Shown here piece by piece: positions 8,934-18,800 of a DNA stretch of 59,944 bases. The DNA comes from Verrucomicrobiota bacterium (GTDB lineage Bacteria > Verrucomicrobiota > Verrucomicrobiia > Limisphaerales > JAHDYP01): positions 1 through 59,944 of the forward strand of contig JAHDYP010000021.1 of the NCBI GenBank assembly GCA_023383055.1, written 5' to 3'. Position 1 is the first letter of the stretch. Every line of letters starts with the position of its first letter. The notes under the pieces were generated by a model. The model saw only the letters and a list, made by a program, of their open reading frames with translations, searched no databases and was not told where the DNA came from. A program made the position numbers and the translations under genes.

Positions 8934-9374
8934 TCAGGCCCGGTTGGCCGGGGCTGGTGGAGGGGTGAGCTTGGCGATTGGGAGGAACGGGTGACGGAAG
9001 GCCACCTCAAAATCATAGCCCGGCTTGAAATCGTCGCGGGTGTCCTGCTCGGTCTTGCCGAACATCCCCTGGCCGTGTTCGACGAGGTTGAAGACGATTT
9101 CGCCGAAGTCCTCGCAGGATTGGACGCCGAACTCCCGGAGCGTGAAGATGGACATGGGTCCGAAGGATTTGAGGGCGTAGAGGCGGATGCCCTCGAGCAG
9201 TTGCTGGCCGGTGACGTGGCGGTCGGCCGCCTCGCGGCCGGGGTGGGCGGATTTGTGTACGGATTGCTGGGTGTGATCGAGGGCTTCGCGGACGAAGTAG
9301 TAAGCTTCGCTCGCGTAGCGGCGGTCGAGTTGGACGATCTTGTCTACAATTTCCTCAAAATGGACCGTATGCAT
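8934..9374 (-). CDS. Minf_1886 family protein
   Basis: 146 residues from ATG 9374 (MHTVHFEEIVDKIVQLDRRY). The sequence has the signature pattern of this family, known from Verrucomicrobia and Planctomycetes: DxRYxxEAYYFVREAL near the N-terminus and RHVTGQQLLEGIRLYALKSFG, with VFNLVEHG later. Function unknown. Its start lies 20 bp inside the preceding 51-aa membrane ORF, so translation is probably coupled. Confidence 0.9.
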   Translation of the reverse strand: MHTVHFEEIVDKIVQLDRRYASEAYYFVREALDHTQQSVHKSAHPGREAADRHVTGQQLLEGIRLYALKSFGPMSIFTLREFGVQSCEDFGEIVFNLVEHGQGMFGKTEQDTRDDFKPGYDFEVAFRHPFLPIAKLTPPPAPANRA

Positions 9375-9510
9375 CGGACTGAGTATTGGGCGGCGTTGAC
9401 CCCGGGTCGGGCGGATGGGCGGACCGAACAAACTTGATGGTCCAGCCAGCCAGCAGCAGGAGCAACGCCAGTGCCAGCACCTTGCGTTCCTGCCGGGTCA
9501 AGCGCAGCAT
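9355..9510 (-). CDS. Small single-pass membrane protein, 51 aa
   Basis: ATG 9510 to TGA 9355; a second in-frame ATG at 9519 would add three residues. The sequence begins MLRLTRQERKVLALALLLLL and continues AGWTIKFVRSAHPP: a basic N-terminus, one hydrophobic helix (about residues 10-24) and a Pro-rich tail. It overlaps the Minf_1886 start by 20 bp in another frame. The charge pattern, the hydrophobic helix and the overlap argue for a real gene; function unknown. Confidence 0.65.
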   Translation of the reverse strand: MLRLTRQERKVLALALLLLLAGWTIKFVRSAHPPDPGSTPPNTQSDAYGPF

Positions 9511-9667
9511 GGCGCACATTCTGCCTCAACCCCGGCCCGTCAACAACAAGCAATTTTATGGAGCGCTGGTCGGATCGGATGGAGCCTGGCGTCCGGGAGG
9601 GTTGTCGCGAGCGACGGGAGCAGCGCTGGAAGAAGCGGGTTGTTGGGCGGGCGGGTTTGTGGCATGA

Positions 9668-11128
9668 ATGCGCGCGCCTATGGATTATGAAGCGGTGATC
9701 GGTCTGGAGACGCACGTCCAGCTCAAGACGAAGTCGAAGATGTGGTGTGGCTGCGCGAACGGGTTTGGCGCCGTGCCGAACAGCCAGGTTTGTCCGGTTT
9801 GCCTGGGGCTGCCGGGGGTGCTGCCGGTGGCCAACGAGGAGGCCCTGCGGTTGACCGTGTTGGCGGGGTTACTGTTGGGGTGTGAGATCCCGGCCTTCGC
9901 GAAGTTTGACCGGAAGAACTATTTCTACCCGGACATGCCGAAGAACTACCAGATCAGCCAGTACGACCGTCCTTTGGCCTTGGGTGGAGAGGTCGAGTTC
10001 GAATTCGAGGGCGGGATCAGCCGGGTGCGAATCACCCGGGCGCACCTCGAAGAGGATGTGGGGAAGAGTTCTCATTTCGAACGCCACAGCGGAGTCGATT
10101 TCAACCGGGCTGGAGTGCCGTTGCTGGAGATCGTTTCCGAGCCCGATCTGCGGTCGGCCGACATGGCGTACGAGTATCTGAACGCGCTCAAGGACATCCT
10201 GATTTACGGCGGCGTGAGCGACTGCGACATGGAGAAGGGCATGGTCCGATGCGATGTCAATGTGAGCGTGCGCCCGCGCGGGGCGGAGGAACTGGGGGCA
10301 AAGATCGAGATCAAAAACCTCAACAGTTTCAGCGGCGTGCGCCGGGCTCTGGAGCACGAGATCCCGCGGCAGATCGGAGTGGTCCGAAGCGGTGGCCGGT
10401 TGAGCCAGGAAACGCGGCGATGGGACGACGCCGCCGGGATCACCGAGGTGATGCGGACGAAAGAGATGGCGCATGATTACCGCTATTTCCCGGACCCGGA
10501 TCTGATGCCGTTGGAACCGTCGGAGGCCTGGCTGATGGAGGTGCGGTGGCGGGTGGTGGAATTGCCGCTGGCCCGGAAGCAACGGTTCATGCGGGAGCAT
10601 CGGTTGCCGACGGGGGACGCGGAAGTGTTCAAGAATGACGTGGAGCTGGGGAATTACTTCGAGCGGGTGACGGGGCGCTCGAGGAACCCCAAGGCGGTGG
10701 CCAACTGGGTGATCAATAATCTGCGCGCCAGGCTGGCGGAAAGCGGGACGACGCTGGCGGAGTTGAAATTCCCCGAGGCGGGCATTGCGGAGTTGGTTGA
10801 GGCGGTTGACGCCGGGCGGGTGAGCAGCAAGATGGCCCAGGAGGTCTTTGGGGAGATGTTCGCGAGCGGCGAGGGACCGGAAGCGATTATCCGTCGGAGG
10901 GGCCTGGCGCAGGTGAGTGACACGGGGGCGTTGGAGTCGTTATGTGACCGGGCGATGGCAGAGAACCCACGGTCGGTGGCCGACTATCGGGCGGGGAAAA
11001 CCGCGGCGTTGAATCATCTGAAGGGGCAGGTGATGAAATTGAGCCAGGGCAAGGCGAATCCGAATTTGGTTGGCGAGATCCTTGCCCGTAAGTTACAAGA
11101 CCCTGCCAACAGCCCGGACACGCCATGA
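9668..11128 (+). CDS. gatB: Asp-tRNA(Asn)/Glu-tRNA(Gln) amidotransferase subunit B
   Basis: 486 residues (482 from the alternative ATG at 9680, MDYEAVIGLETHVQL, which matches the family start better). The zinc-associated Cys cluster is visible (MWCGC...QVCPVCLGLPG), as are the kinase-like signature RKNYFYPDMPKNYQISQYD and the C-terminal YqeY-like tail. GatB activates the tRNA-bound Glu or Asp for transamidation by GatCAB. gatA and gatC are not in the window, so the complex is encoded at split loci. It overlaps the next gene by ATGA. Confidence 0.98.
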   Translation: MRAPMDYEAVIGLETHVQLKTKSKMWCGCANGFGAVPNSQVCPVCLGLPGVLPVANEEALRLTVLAGLLLGCEIPAFAKFDRKNYFYPDMPKNYQISQYDRPLALGGEVEFEFEGGISRVRITRAHLEEDVGKSSHFERHSGVDFNRAGVPLLEIVSEPDLRSADMAYEYLNALKDILIYGGVSDCDMEKGMVRCDVNVSVRPRGAEELGAKIEIKNLNSFSGVRRALEHEIPRQIGVVRSGGRLSQETRRWDDAAGITEVMRTKEMAHDYRYFPDPDLMPLEPSEAWLMEVRWRVVELPLARKQRFMREHRLPTGDAEVFKNDVELGNYFERVTGRSRNPKAVANWVINNLRARLAESGTTLAELKFPEAGIAELVEAVDAGRVSSKMAQEVFGEMFASGEGPEAIIRRRGLAQVSDTGALESLCDRAMAENPRSVADYRAGKTAALNHLKGQVMKLSQGKANPNLVGEILARKLQDPANSPDTP

Positions 11129-11481
11129 AACTCAAGCATTCCGCGGTGAAGAGCAGTGTTTTTGTGCTGGTCAACACCTTCGAATTCGATCTGGAGGTCG
11201 GCGGCCATTTTCTGCCTACGCGAGTGGAATTGTTTCAGGATACGGAACTTAAGGGGCATTGGCGTTGCCGGTTGTGGGAACGCGAGCTTTTTCACCTGAC
11301 GCTCACCGTGCCGGTGGATGGGCGGAAAAAACAACGCGCCCAATCCGACGAAGAACTTCTGGTGGAACGGACGTGGGAGCTGTCGGATCGGTTCGAGGAT
11401 TTCGAGGCGCGCAGCGCCAAGGCGGCGCTGAAGCTCTTCATGGGTAGCCTGAAGGATTACCTGAAGCGCGTGGCGGGGTAG
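11125..11481 (+). CDS. Hypothetical protein coupled to gatB
   Basis: 118 residues beginning MKLKHSAVKSSVFVLVNTFE; the ATG overlaps the gatB stop codon (ATGA), which supports the start and its reality. The N-terminal half is beta-rich and aromatic (GHWRCRLWERELFHLTLTVP) and the C-terminal half helical and charged. No signal peptide, membrane segment or known motif. It may be co-translated with gatB, but nothing in the sequence links it to tRNA amidation. Confidence 0.75.
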   Translation: MKLKHSAVKSSVFVLVNTFEFDLEVGGHFLPTRVELFQDTELKGHWRCRLWERELFHLTLTVPVDGRKKQRAQSDEELLVERTWELSDRFEDFEARSAKAALKLFMGSLKDYLKRVAG

Positions 11482-11553
11482 AGGGGCGTTTTTAAGGTGG
11501 TAGACGGTGTGGACACAGGGTGGACGCAGTGGACCACGACTGAAGCGCGAACA

Positions 11554-11582
11554 AAGAACCGCCGGCGGCTGCCGGCGGCTTT
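11554..11582. terminator. Candidate bidirectional terminator
   Basis: Perfect 8-bp stem CCGCCGGC/GCCGGCGG (11559-11566 and 11571-11578) with a 4-nt loop, flanked by AAAGAA on the left and CTTT on the right. It lies between two convergent genes. The T/A tracts are short, so efficiency is uncertain. Confidence 0.5.
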
Positions 11583-11597
11583 GGTTGAGGGCTGAGG

Positions 11598-12980
11598 TTA
11601 AGGGGTAGCAGGTGGTTTCGGCATCAGATCCAGTGCGGCATCGGCGGTGGCCAGACCGGCACCGGTGGCGTCGGCTTCCCAACAGTATTCCGTTAAGCCG
11701 TAGGGAGTGTTCACAGTTAGGCAACCTGGCGCCAGCGGGATGGCCGAGGCTTCGAGGATTTGTTCAGCCAGAGCTGCGGTCAGTGCAGGGTATTTCTGCG
11801 CCATAAGTGCGACGATGCCGGCGACGTGGGGGGCGGCCATGGAGGTGCCACCGAGGAAGTAGTAGGAGGTTTGGCCGCTGTTGACCTGGTAGGGGCCGAC
11901 GATCCAGGAACCGGGCGCGGCGACGTCGAGGTCTTGGTCGCCGAGTGCGCGGCTTGAGAAGTCAGTGATGTAGAAGTCGGCGGGTCTGGTCGGTTCGGCG
12001 ACATCGAGGGCATTCCACCAACCTGCAGCCGTCCATTCCCCGACCCACCCGGCGGCGGCGACGGAGATGACGGGAGCGTAGGCACCGGGGTAACCCATGC
12101 CTGCTGCACCATTATTGCCAGCGGAGGCGACGATGATGACGCCCTGTTCGATGGCATAATCGATGGCGGCTTGTTCCACGGCGTCGAGGACCGGACCACC
12201 GAGGCTCATGTTGATGACAACGGGATAACCGGCGAGCGGGCCGGCTTTCAGATCGGCCACATACGTGATTCCGCGGGCGATGACGGACGACCAGCCGGAG
12301 CCGTTCTGGTTGAGGACTTTGACGGGGATGACGGTCGCCATGGGGGCGACGCCATTGATGGGAGTGCTGCCGAGGGAATAGCCGAGGATCGTGCTGGTGA
12401 CGTGGGTACCGTGAGAATCCTGGTCGTGTTCCCACTTGTTGGGTTGGGTGGAGACGGTTCCGCGCTCGCCGCCGCCGCCGCCGAAGGAGATGGCAAACTC
12501 TTCGGCGATGCGTTCTTCGGGGAAGTACTGGCGCCAGGAATCGAGGAGCCCGGTGTCGAGCACGGCGACATAGATGCCAGTGCCGTCGTATTTGACCTGG
12601 CGTTTGTCGAAGCCGAAGTCCGTGACATTGATGGCGTCGAGGTTCCAGGTGCTGAGGCCGTCGGTGAAGTCGGTTGCCGCGACGGTATCGATCGGTGCGC
12701 CGGTGCGGGCGGCGTCGGGGTTGGCGGCGGCGACGAACGCGAGGCGTTGAATGAGCGGTAACCGGCTCGATTTAATCTGCATGGTGACGGCGCGGATGGG
12801 GGCGACGACGTCGCGGACCGTGCCGTAGGCGCGGAGTTGGCTGAGGATTGTTTTGGTGACGTCGGTCTTGAGGACCACGTTGATGCCGATGGTCCGGTCG
12901 GGGGAGCCGGCGGCTTGGGTGGGTGGCGAGGCAAGGATCAGGCTCAGGGTGATGAGCCCGGTGAACAGCGACTTCTTCAT
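11598..12980 (-). CDS. Secreted subtilisin-like serine peptidase (S8)
   Basis: 460 residues. A signal peptide (MKKSLFTGLITLSLILASPP, cleavage near TQAA) is followed by an inhibitor-I9-like prodomain to about residue 105 and the S8 catalytic domain. The triad is complete: Asp142 (AVLDTG), His190 (SHGTHV) and Ser379 (GGTSMAAPHVAG), with oxyanion Asn288 (ASAGNNG). Only a short Pro-containing tail follows, so there is no obvious sorting domain. An extracellular or periplasmic broad-specificity protease. Monocistronic, convergent with the gatB unit. Confidence 0.96.
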   Translation of the reverse strand: MKKSLFTGLITLSLILASPPTQAAGSPDRTIGINVVLKTDVTKTILSQLRAYGTVRDVVAPIRAVTMQIKSSRLPLIQRLAFVAAANPDAARTGAPIDTVAATDFTDGLSTWNLDAINVTDFGFDKRQVKYDGTGIYVAVLDTGLLDSWRQYFPEERIAEEFAISFGGGGGERGTVSTQPNKWEHDQDSHGTHVTSTILGYSLGSTPINGVAPMATVIPVKVLNQNGSGWSSVIARGITYVADLKAGPLAGYPVVINMSLGGPVLDAVEQAAIDYAIEQGVIIVASAGNNGAAGMGYPGAYAPVISVAAAGWVGEWTAAGWWNALDVAEPTRPADFYITDFSSRALGDQDLDVAAPGSWIVGPYQVNSGQTSYYFLGGTSMAAPHVAGIVALMAQKYPALTAALAEQILEASAIPLAPGCLTVNTPYGLTEYCWEADATGAGLATADAALDLMPKPPATP

Positions 12981-13199
12981 GGTTTCTCCTTCCGATCAGC
13001 CGCGGGGGTACCGGTCACCTTCCGCACCGTGCGGGAGGGCACATGAACCGGTTCGGGGCGCGTGGCTGAACATGACTGATGGATGAGCGATATGGTCATA
13101 ATGGCGGGAGAGAATCAAGTTTCAATAATGGGTTGAGGATCGCGGTGGCATCGATGTTTATGCGTGCAATTTGGGGGTGATGGGGTATTAGTTCATGCC

Positions 13200-14042
13200 A
13201 TGGATTTGCTTTCATACTGGAATCTGGCGGAGCGTCCGTTTGAGACTACCTGGGATATTCGGTTCTTCTTCCAGAGCCGGGATCATGATGAGGCGTTGAG
13301 CCGTCTGGGTTTTCTGGTGGGTGAGCAGACCATGCTCATCGGGATGTTGACGGGCGAGATTGGGTGCGGGAAGACGCTGACGCGGGCGGTGTTTACCGAT
13401 CGGCTGGATCGGCAGCGGTTTCGGGCGGTGATCCAGGAGAACTCGGCGTTTTCGTTCAGCGAGATGCTGGGTTCGGTGCTGGACGATTTGGACCCGACGA
13501 TGTCGTCGGCGAACCAGACGAAGCACGCGCGTTGGGAGCGGCTGAAGCTGGTGGTGGAGAAGCTGCATTACGAGGGGCGGCACCTGGTGTTGATTTTTGA
13601 CGAGGCGCAGGAGATGGCGCCGGCGACGTTGAACGAGCTGAAGTTGCTCTCGAATTTGAACGGGGCGGGGGTGAATTACCTGACGATTGTGCTGGTGGGG
13701 CAACCGGAATTGCGGGCCATGGTGAACAAACAGCCGGCGATCAACCAGCGCATCAGCCTGCGGTTTCATTTGAATCCGCTCGATTTGGAGGAAACCGGGA
13801 ATTACCTGCGGCACCGGCTGCGGGTGGCAGGGCATCCGACGGGTGAACTGTTTCCGCTGGAAGCGACGGAACGGGCGTTTCAGGTGTCGAAAGGCGTGCC
13901 GCGCGAGTTGAATCGGATCGCGAAGCTGGCCCTGGAGTTTGCCTGGGTCAAGGAGTTCCCGGTGGTGACGCAGGAAGCGGTGGAGGCGGTGATCCGGGAT
14001 CTGCAACGGCACCAGAATCTGCCGGGGGCGTTTGTGTCGTAG
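13200..14042 (+). CDS. ExeA/GspA-like AAA ATPase
   Basis: 280 residues from ATG 13200 (MDLLSYWNLAERPFETTWDI). The pattern 'YWxLxExPFxxTxDxRFFFxSxxHxEALxxL' is the signature of the ExeA family. Walker A is GEIGCGKT, Walker B LVLIFDEAQE, and sensor LVGQPELR. The C-terminal winged-helix-like part ends EAVEAVIRDLQRHQ. In Aeromonas, ExeA helps the type II secretin assemble across peptidoglycan, but here no peptidoglycan-binding domain or T2SS gene follows, so it could equally be an orphan ATPase. Its 3' end overlaps the convergent DUF1638 gene by 95 bp. Confidence 0.88.
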   Translation: MDLLSYWNLAERPFETTWDIRFFFQSRDHDEALSRLGFLVGEQTMLIGMLTGEIGCGKTLTRAVFTDRLDRQRFRAVIQENSAFSFSEMLGSVLDDLDPTMSSANQTKHARWERLKLVVEKLHYEGRHLVLIFDEAQEMAPATLNELKLLSNLNGAGVNYLTIVLVGQPELRAMVNKQPAINQRISLRFHLNPLDLEETGNYLRHRLRVAGHPTGELFPLEATERAFQVSKGVPRELNRIAKLALEFAWVKEFPVVTQEAVEAVIRDLQRHQNLPGAFVS

Positions 14043-14811
14043 CCGGAACGGCGGTGACGACAGACTCCGTGTAGCTGGGGGTGACCTGGTGACCCGGGGG
14101 TACGACCAGGAAACCATCGGGATCCCATTCACCATCGACCCAGCGCTGGATGAGGCGGAGGTCGCCTTCGACTTCCTGGAATTCCCACCCGCGTTGCTGG
14201 CAGATTTTCTGGACCTGTTCGTGGAGATGGAGGGGTTTGGTGAAGCCGAAGTTGATCAGGACGCCGTGGGTGTAGTTTTCCGTCCAGCGATTCATGACTT
14301 CGAGCAGGTGCTGGGCGTTTTCCTCGCCGTATTTCTCGACCCACTGTTGATAGGTTGAATTGGCAGCCGCGGTGTCGCCCGCGCGAGTGGGCAGGAGGGC
14401 GGGATGCGTGGGCGGGGCGGATTCGCCGCGTCGGCGCAGGCATTCAAGCCAGCCGGAGGTGTAGAAATAGGCCGAGGGCAGGCTTTGGGAGAACTCCTGG
14501 TAGCGGGCGCGAGAGCCGAGGAAGAAGGTGATGCAATCGTGGGCGCGAGGGATGACGAGCGGAGTGTGGGTGGCGCGGAGGCCCTGGATGATGTTACCGC
14601 AGAGGGCGTAGCCAATCAGGATGGCGTCGTACTTGCCCGGGGGTTGGGCGTCGACCAGTTCCTGCACCCGCTGGCGGCCGGCGGCGGGGTGGTCGTGGAG
14701 CCCCTGGGTGACGAACTCGAGGTCAACGGTGTTGGTCGAGCGGGCGGCAGCGTGGCAGATCTCGCGGAGCGCGATCTCGCAAGCGATGACTTTGAAGTAG
14801 CGCGTGCCCAT
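13948..14811 (-). CDS. DUF1638 domain protein
   Basis: 287 residues. The DUF1638 pattern is clear: an N-terminal VIACEIALREIC segment, LEFVTQGLHDHP, and YDAILIGYALCGNIIQGLRA...PRAHDCITFFLGSR. The conserved Cys/His positions suggest metal or cofactor binding; some family members neighbour corrinoid methyltransferases, but none is present here. The last ~55 residues are Pro/Thr-rich and overlap the 3' end of the convergent ATPase gene, so that tail is a low-complexity extension. It sits just downstream of the ThuA-like gene (12-bp gap), probably one transcript. Confidence 0.88.
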   Translation of the reverse strand: MGTRYFKVIACEIALREICHAAARSTNTVDLEFVTQGLHDHPAAGRQRVQELVDAQPPGKYDAILIGYALCGNIIQGLRATHTPLVIPRAHDCITFFLGSRARYQEFSQSLPSAYFYTSGWLECLRRRGESAPPTHPALLPTRAGDTAAANSTYQQWVEKYGEENAQHLLEVMNRWTENYTHGVLINFGFTKPLHLHEQVQKICQQRGWEFQEVEGDLRLIQRWVDGEWDPDGFLVVPPGHQVTPSYTESVVTAVPATTQTPPADSGAVADPGSPPPPLPASPPGTP

Positions 14812-14823
14812 GACGAGGCGGAG

Positions 14824-15576
14824 TTAATCGCGTTTGGCCGTCCAACGGATGGCTTGGGCGAGGAGTTGACGGTAATGGGGGTTCTCGTAGGCAAAACGGT
14901 CGTGGCCGAGCTGGATACAGGCGACCCGGGCGGCCTGGTATTGATTGGACCAGGCGATGACGGGGTTGCTGGTGGGCTCCTGAGTTTTGAGGAGGACATG
15001 GACGTCGGGTCGGACATCGAGTTGGCCGTAGGTTTCGTCGTGGATATTGAAGCCGGGGAGACCCCGGGTGATGGGATGGTTCGGGTCGGCGATTTCGACG
15101 CGGAACTTGACGTCGTGGAGGTAGGAGGAAGCGGGTTTTTCGATGCCGTTCTCAATGCGCTTTTCGAGGAGATACCGGCCGCCGAGGATCCGGCCGTATT
15201 CGTTCCAGGCCTGGTAATTGGCAAGGGAATGGTGAAGCGCGACGAGGCCTTTGCCTTCGGCCAGACGGGCAAGGAAACCGGCCTTGGCCCGATCCGAGAT
15301 GGGCTGCCACATGTCGTAGAGGACCAGGACGTCATAACTCGAGGATGGATCGCGCTCAAGCCATGCGTGGGCGGCGGGATGTTCGACCACCTGCGCGCGC
15401 ACGTCGGGGAGCGTCCGGAAGAGTTCGTGGAACTCGTTGGTTTGAAAGTCGTGGCCGCCGACGATGACGAGCGCGCGCACCGGTTCGGCGGCCGGCGCGA
15501 CCGCAAGGCTCAACAGGGCGCCGAGCACGAGCAGGAGGTAACGGAGGGCGTCAAGCCGCTTGGAACGGGTTTTCAT
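14824..15576 (-). CDS. Secreted ThuA-domain protein
   Basis: 250 residues with a lipid-free signal peptide (residues 1-28, ending VAPAAA-like) and a ThuA fold: RALVIVGGHDFQ at the first strand, YDVLVLYDMWQPIS, KGLVALHHSLANYQAW and NPVIAWSNQYQAARVACIQLGHD. ThuA proteins are glutamine-amidotransferase-like, tied to sugar catabolism in several bacteria. Verrucomicrobia and Planctomycetes carry many exported copies, commonly near carbohydrate genes; here the divergent neighbour encodes a malectin-domain protein. Enzymatic activity unproven. Confidence 0.92.
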   Translation of the reverse strand: MKTRSKRLDALRYLLLVLGALLSLAVAPAAEPVRALVIVGGHDFQTNEFHELFRTLPDVRAQVVEHPAAHAWLERDPSSSYDVLVLYDMWQPISDRAKAGFLARLAEGKGLVALHHSLANYQAWNEYGRILGGRYLLEKRIENGIEKPASSYLHDVKFRVEIADPNHPITRGLPGFNIHDETYGQLDVRPDVHVLLKTQEPTSNPVIAWSNQYQAARVACIQLGHDRFAYENPHYRQLLAQAIRWTAKRD

Positions 15577-15835
15577 GGGGGCGATTATAGAACACGAAGC
15601 GCGCCGACGGAAGTCGTTTCAGACTGGAAACCCTCGCCGAATTCTCACCGGAAAGCGACACGATCGCGGGATTGCCGGTCGGTGACGGCGTGAGTGGTGT
15701 GCCCGGTTTTATGTCCCATATGCGACATGGAATCTGGCCTCTGGAATCTGGGCATGCGGATGGAGGTTGCGGGGGCCGGGTGGGAGCGGCACAATGGCGG
15801 CCGTCAACCAGGCCAGCATTTCGAGGGGATTGCGC

Positions 15836-18800
15836 ATGAACTGTGAGGAATTGGGGCGTTGGATCGGTGCGGCGATGATTTCGATCGCCTGCGGGTGGGC
15901 CGGCAACTCGTTGAGTTCGGCGGAGGCGATGAAGCCGGACGCGATAGTGATGGCGGCCGAGGCGAGCGGCCTGGAGCGCCTGGCGGCGCGTGAAGTGCGG
16001 CGCTATTGGTATGTCCGGACGGGCCAGTTGCTGCCGGTGGTGCGGGTGGACGATGCCGCGGCGGTGCCGGGAAACGCGATTGTCATTGGCCGAGGTGACC
16101 GGCCATGGGTGGGGCGGTTGCTGGCTGAAGGGGAGGGGAAGGGGCTCCTGGAGCGGTTGGCGCCGGAAGGTTACTGGCTCAAGACGATGCGGAGCAAGGG
16201 GCGGTCGGTGCTGCTGGTGGCGGGTGGCAGCGACTGTGGGACGCTGTATGGTGCGTATCGGTTGGCGGAGCACATGGGGGTGCGCTATTACCTGCATGGG
16301 GATGTCGTGTCCGACCAGCCGATGAAGAGGTCGTTGCCGGTGCTGGACGAGGAGCGGGCGCCGTCATTTGCGCTGAGGGGGATCCAACCGTTCCATGATT
16401 TTCCCGAAGGTCCGGACTGGTGGAACCGGGACGATTACCTGGCGGTGATCGGGCAGTTACCCAAGCTGGGAATGAACTTCATCGGGTTGCACACGTATCC
16501 GGAGAAAGGTCCGAACGCGGAGCCGACGGTGTGGATTGGGGTGCCGGAGCAGGTGGGCAGGGACGGGCGGGTGGGGTACAGCTATCCGGCCAGTTACCAG
16601 AACACGCTTCGTGGCAACTGGGGCTACCGGGCGAAGCGAACGGGTGATTTTGTGTTTGGGGCCGCGGAGTTGTTCGAACGGGACGATTATGGCGGCGAGG
16701 TGATGTGGGGTCACATGCCGGAGCCGTCGACGGCGGAGGGTTTCAATGAGGTGTTCAATCGGACGGGGGAGTTATTGCGGGAGGCGTTTGGTTGGGCGGG
16801 GGCGGTGGGGGTGCGAACTTGGGTGGGCCCGGAGCCGCCGTTGACCGTGCGGGAGGGGGGGAGGGATGGGTTGGGGGGGGACCCGGGGGCGGGGGACAAG
16901 GCGGTCGCGGGTGTGGAGCCGGAGAATTGGCGGGAGCGTGAGCTCAATGCGCTGACAGATCGGGGGGTGATCGAGCGGTTATATGAGGGGATATACCGTC
17001 GCGCGGCGTTGGCCTATGCGCCGGACTACTACTGGTTCTGGACGCCGGAGACGTGGACGTGGGAGGGGACGAAGGAGGAGCAGGTAAAGAAGACGCTGGA
17101 GGATCTGGCGGTGGCGATCGAGGTGCATCGGCGGCTCAAGCCGGGATTTGAGTTGGCGACGTGCGGCTGGGTATTGGGGCCGCAGCAGGACCGAGCGTTG
17201 TTCGACAAGGTACTGCCGAAGGAGGTGGCGGTGAGCTGCATCAACCGCGAGGTGGGCAAGACGCCGGTGGATCGGGGGTTTGCCGACGTGAGCGGCCGTG
17301 GGAAGTGGGCCATCCCCTGGCTGGAAGACGATCCGGCATTGACGTCGCCGCAGCTGTGGGCGGGGCGGATGCGGCGCGATGCGGCGGATGCGTTGCGTTA
17401 TGGGTGTGACGGTTTGCTGGGGATTCATTGGCGGACGAGGGTGTTGGGACCGGCGGTGGGAGCGCTGGCTCAGGCGGCATGGGACCAGAGCGGGTGGGCG
17501 ACGGCGGATGCGGGGGAAGTTGAGTCTGGCGGGGCGGGGGCGATTGGGGGCAAGACGGCCCAGTTTGGGGATCGTGCGATTGCGGACACGGAGGAGGATC
17601 CGCTATATCAGAGCGTGCGGTACGGGATGACGGGGTATCGGCTGGCGCTGCCGCGCGGGGCCTACCGGGTTACGCTGAAGTTTTGCGAACCGCATTACCA
17701 GGAAACGGGCAAGCGGGTGTTCGATGTCAGGGTTCAAGGGCAGACGATGGTGGAGGGGTTGGACATCTTTGCGCGGGTGGGCCAGGACCGGGCTCTGGAT
17801 CTGAGTGTTGAGCGGGTTGAAGTCAACACCGGCTCGCTGGAATTCGAGTTTGTTGCGCGCACGGAGTTTCCCAGCCTCGCGGCCATCGTGGCCGAAAGCG
17901 GCGGCTTGGCGCGGAAGATCAATTGCGGTGGCCCGGTTTATCGGGATTACGAGGCGGACGCCGAACTGAATGGGGATGGAGCGACGGTTCCAGCGGTCTC
18001 CGATTTTTACGAGGATTGGGCGGTGCACGAGTTTGGCGAGAGAGCGGGCAGGATGGCAGGGGAGATTTTTGCGCGATTGGATGGGCGGGTGCCGCGGGCC
18101 TCGGACTGGATTGAGGGACCGGGTGGCATTCGGCCGGATGCGCGGCCGTGGGCGGAGGTTTCGGAGCAGTATGGGTTTGTGGACGAGTTTGAGGGTTTGC
18201 GACCGCGGGTGGAGGGTGCGGGGGCTCGTTCACGGTATGATTACTGGCTGAGCACTTTCAAGTATGCCCGGGCGATGGGCCGGTTGAATTGCACCTGGGG
18301 ATTACTCACGAATGCCATGGGCCGGGTGAGAGCGGTGGAAGGAGAGACTGCGCGTCGCTTGATGGCGGCGGAAGAGGTCTTGCCGCTCCGGCGGCAGTTG
18401 GTGCGGGAGTTGGGCGAGGTCTACGAGCATTTGTTGGCCACGGTAAGCAATCCGGGGGAGTTGGGCACGGTGGCGAACTGGGAGCAGCATATCCTGCCGG
18501 ATCTGTTGGAGAAGCCGGGGCGCGAGCTTGAGGAACTGTTGGGAGGGGCACTGTCGGACGATGCGCAGCCGGCGCGGGAGTATGCGGGACCGAAACGGTT
18601 GGTGGTGCCGACGGTGCGAACGGCGCTACGGTCAGGCGAACCACTCAGGCTGCGGGTGGTGATTCTGGGCGAGCCGCAGCCGCGTCAGGCGGCGCTCCGC
18701 TGGCGGTGGCTGGGGAAGCGGAAATACCAGGAGGTGGCGCTGCGGCGGGTGGCGCGGGCGGTATACAGTGCTGAAGTGCCGTCCGAATCGTTCCGGGGCG

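Noticed and set aside
9558..9698. Small Arg-rich open frame in front of gatB
   Set aside because: No conserved pattern, overlaps the gatB start out of frame, and its Arg/Trp-rich composition is typical of GC shadows.
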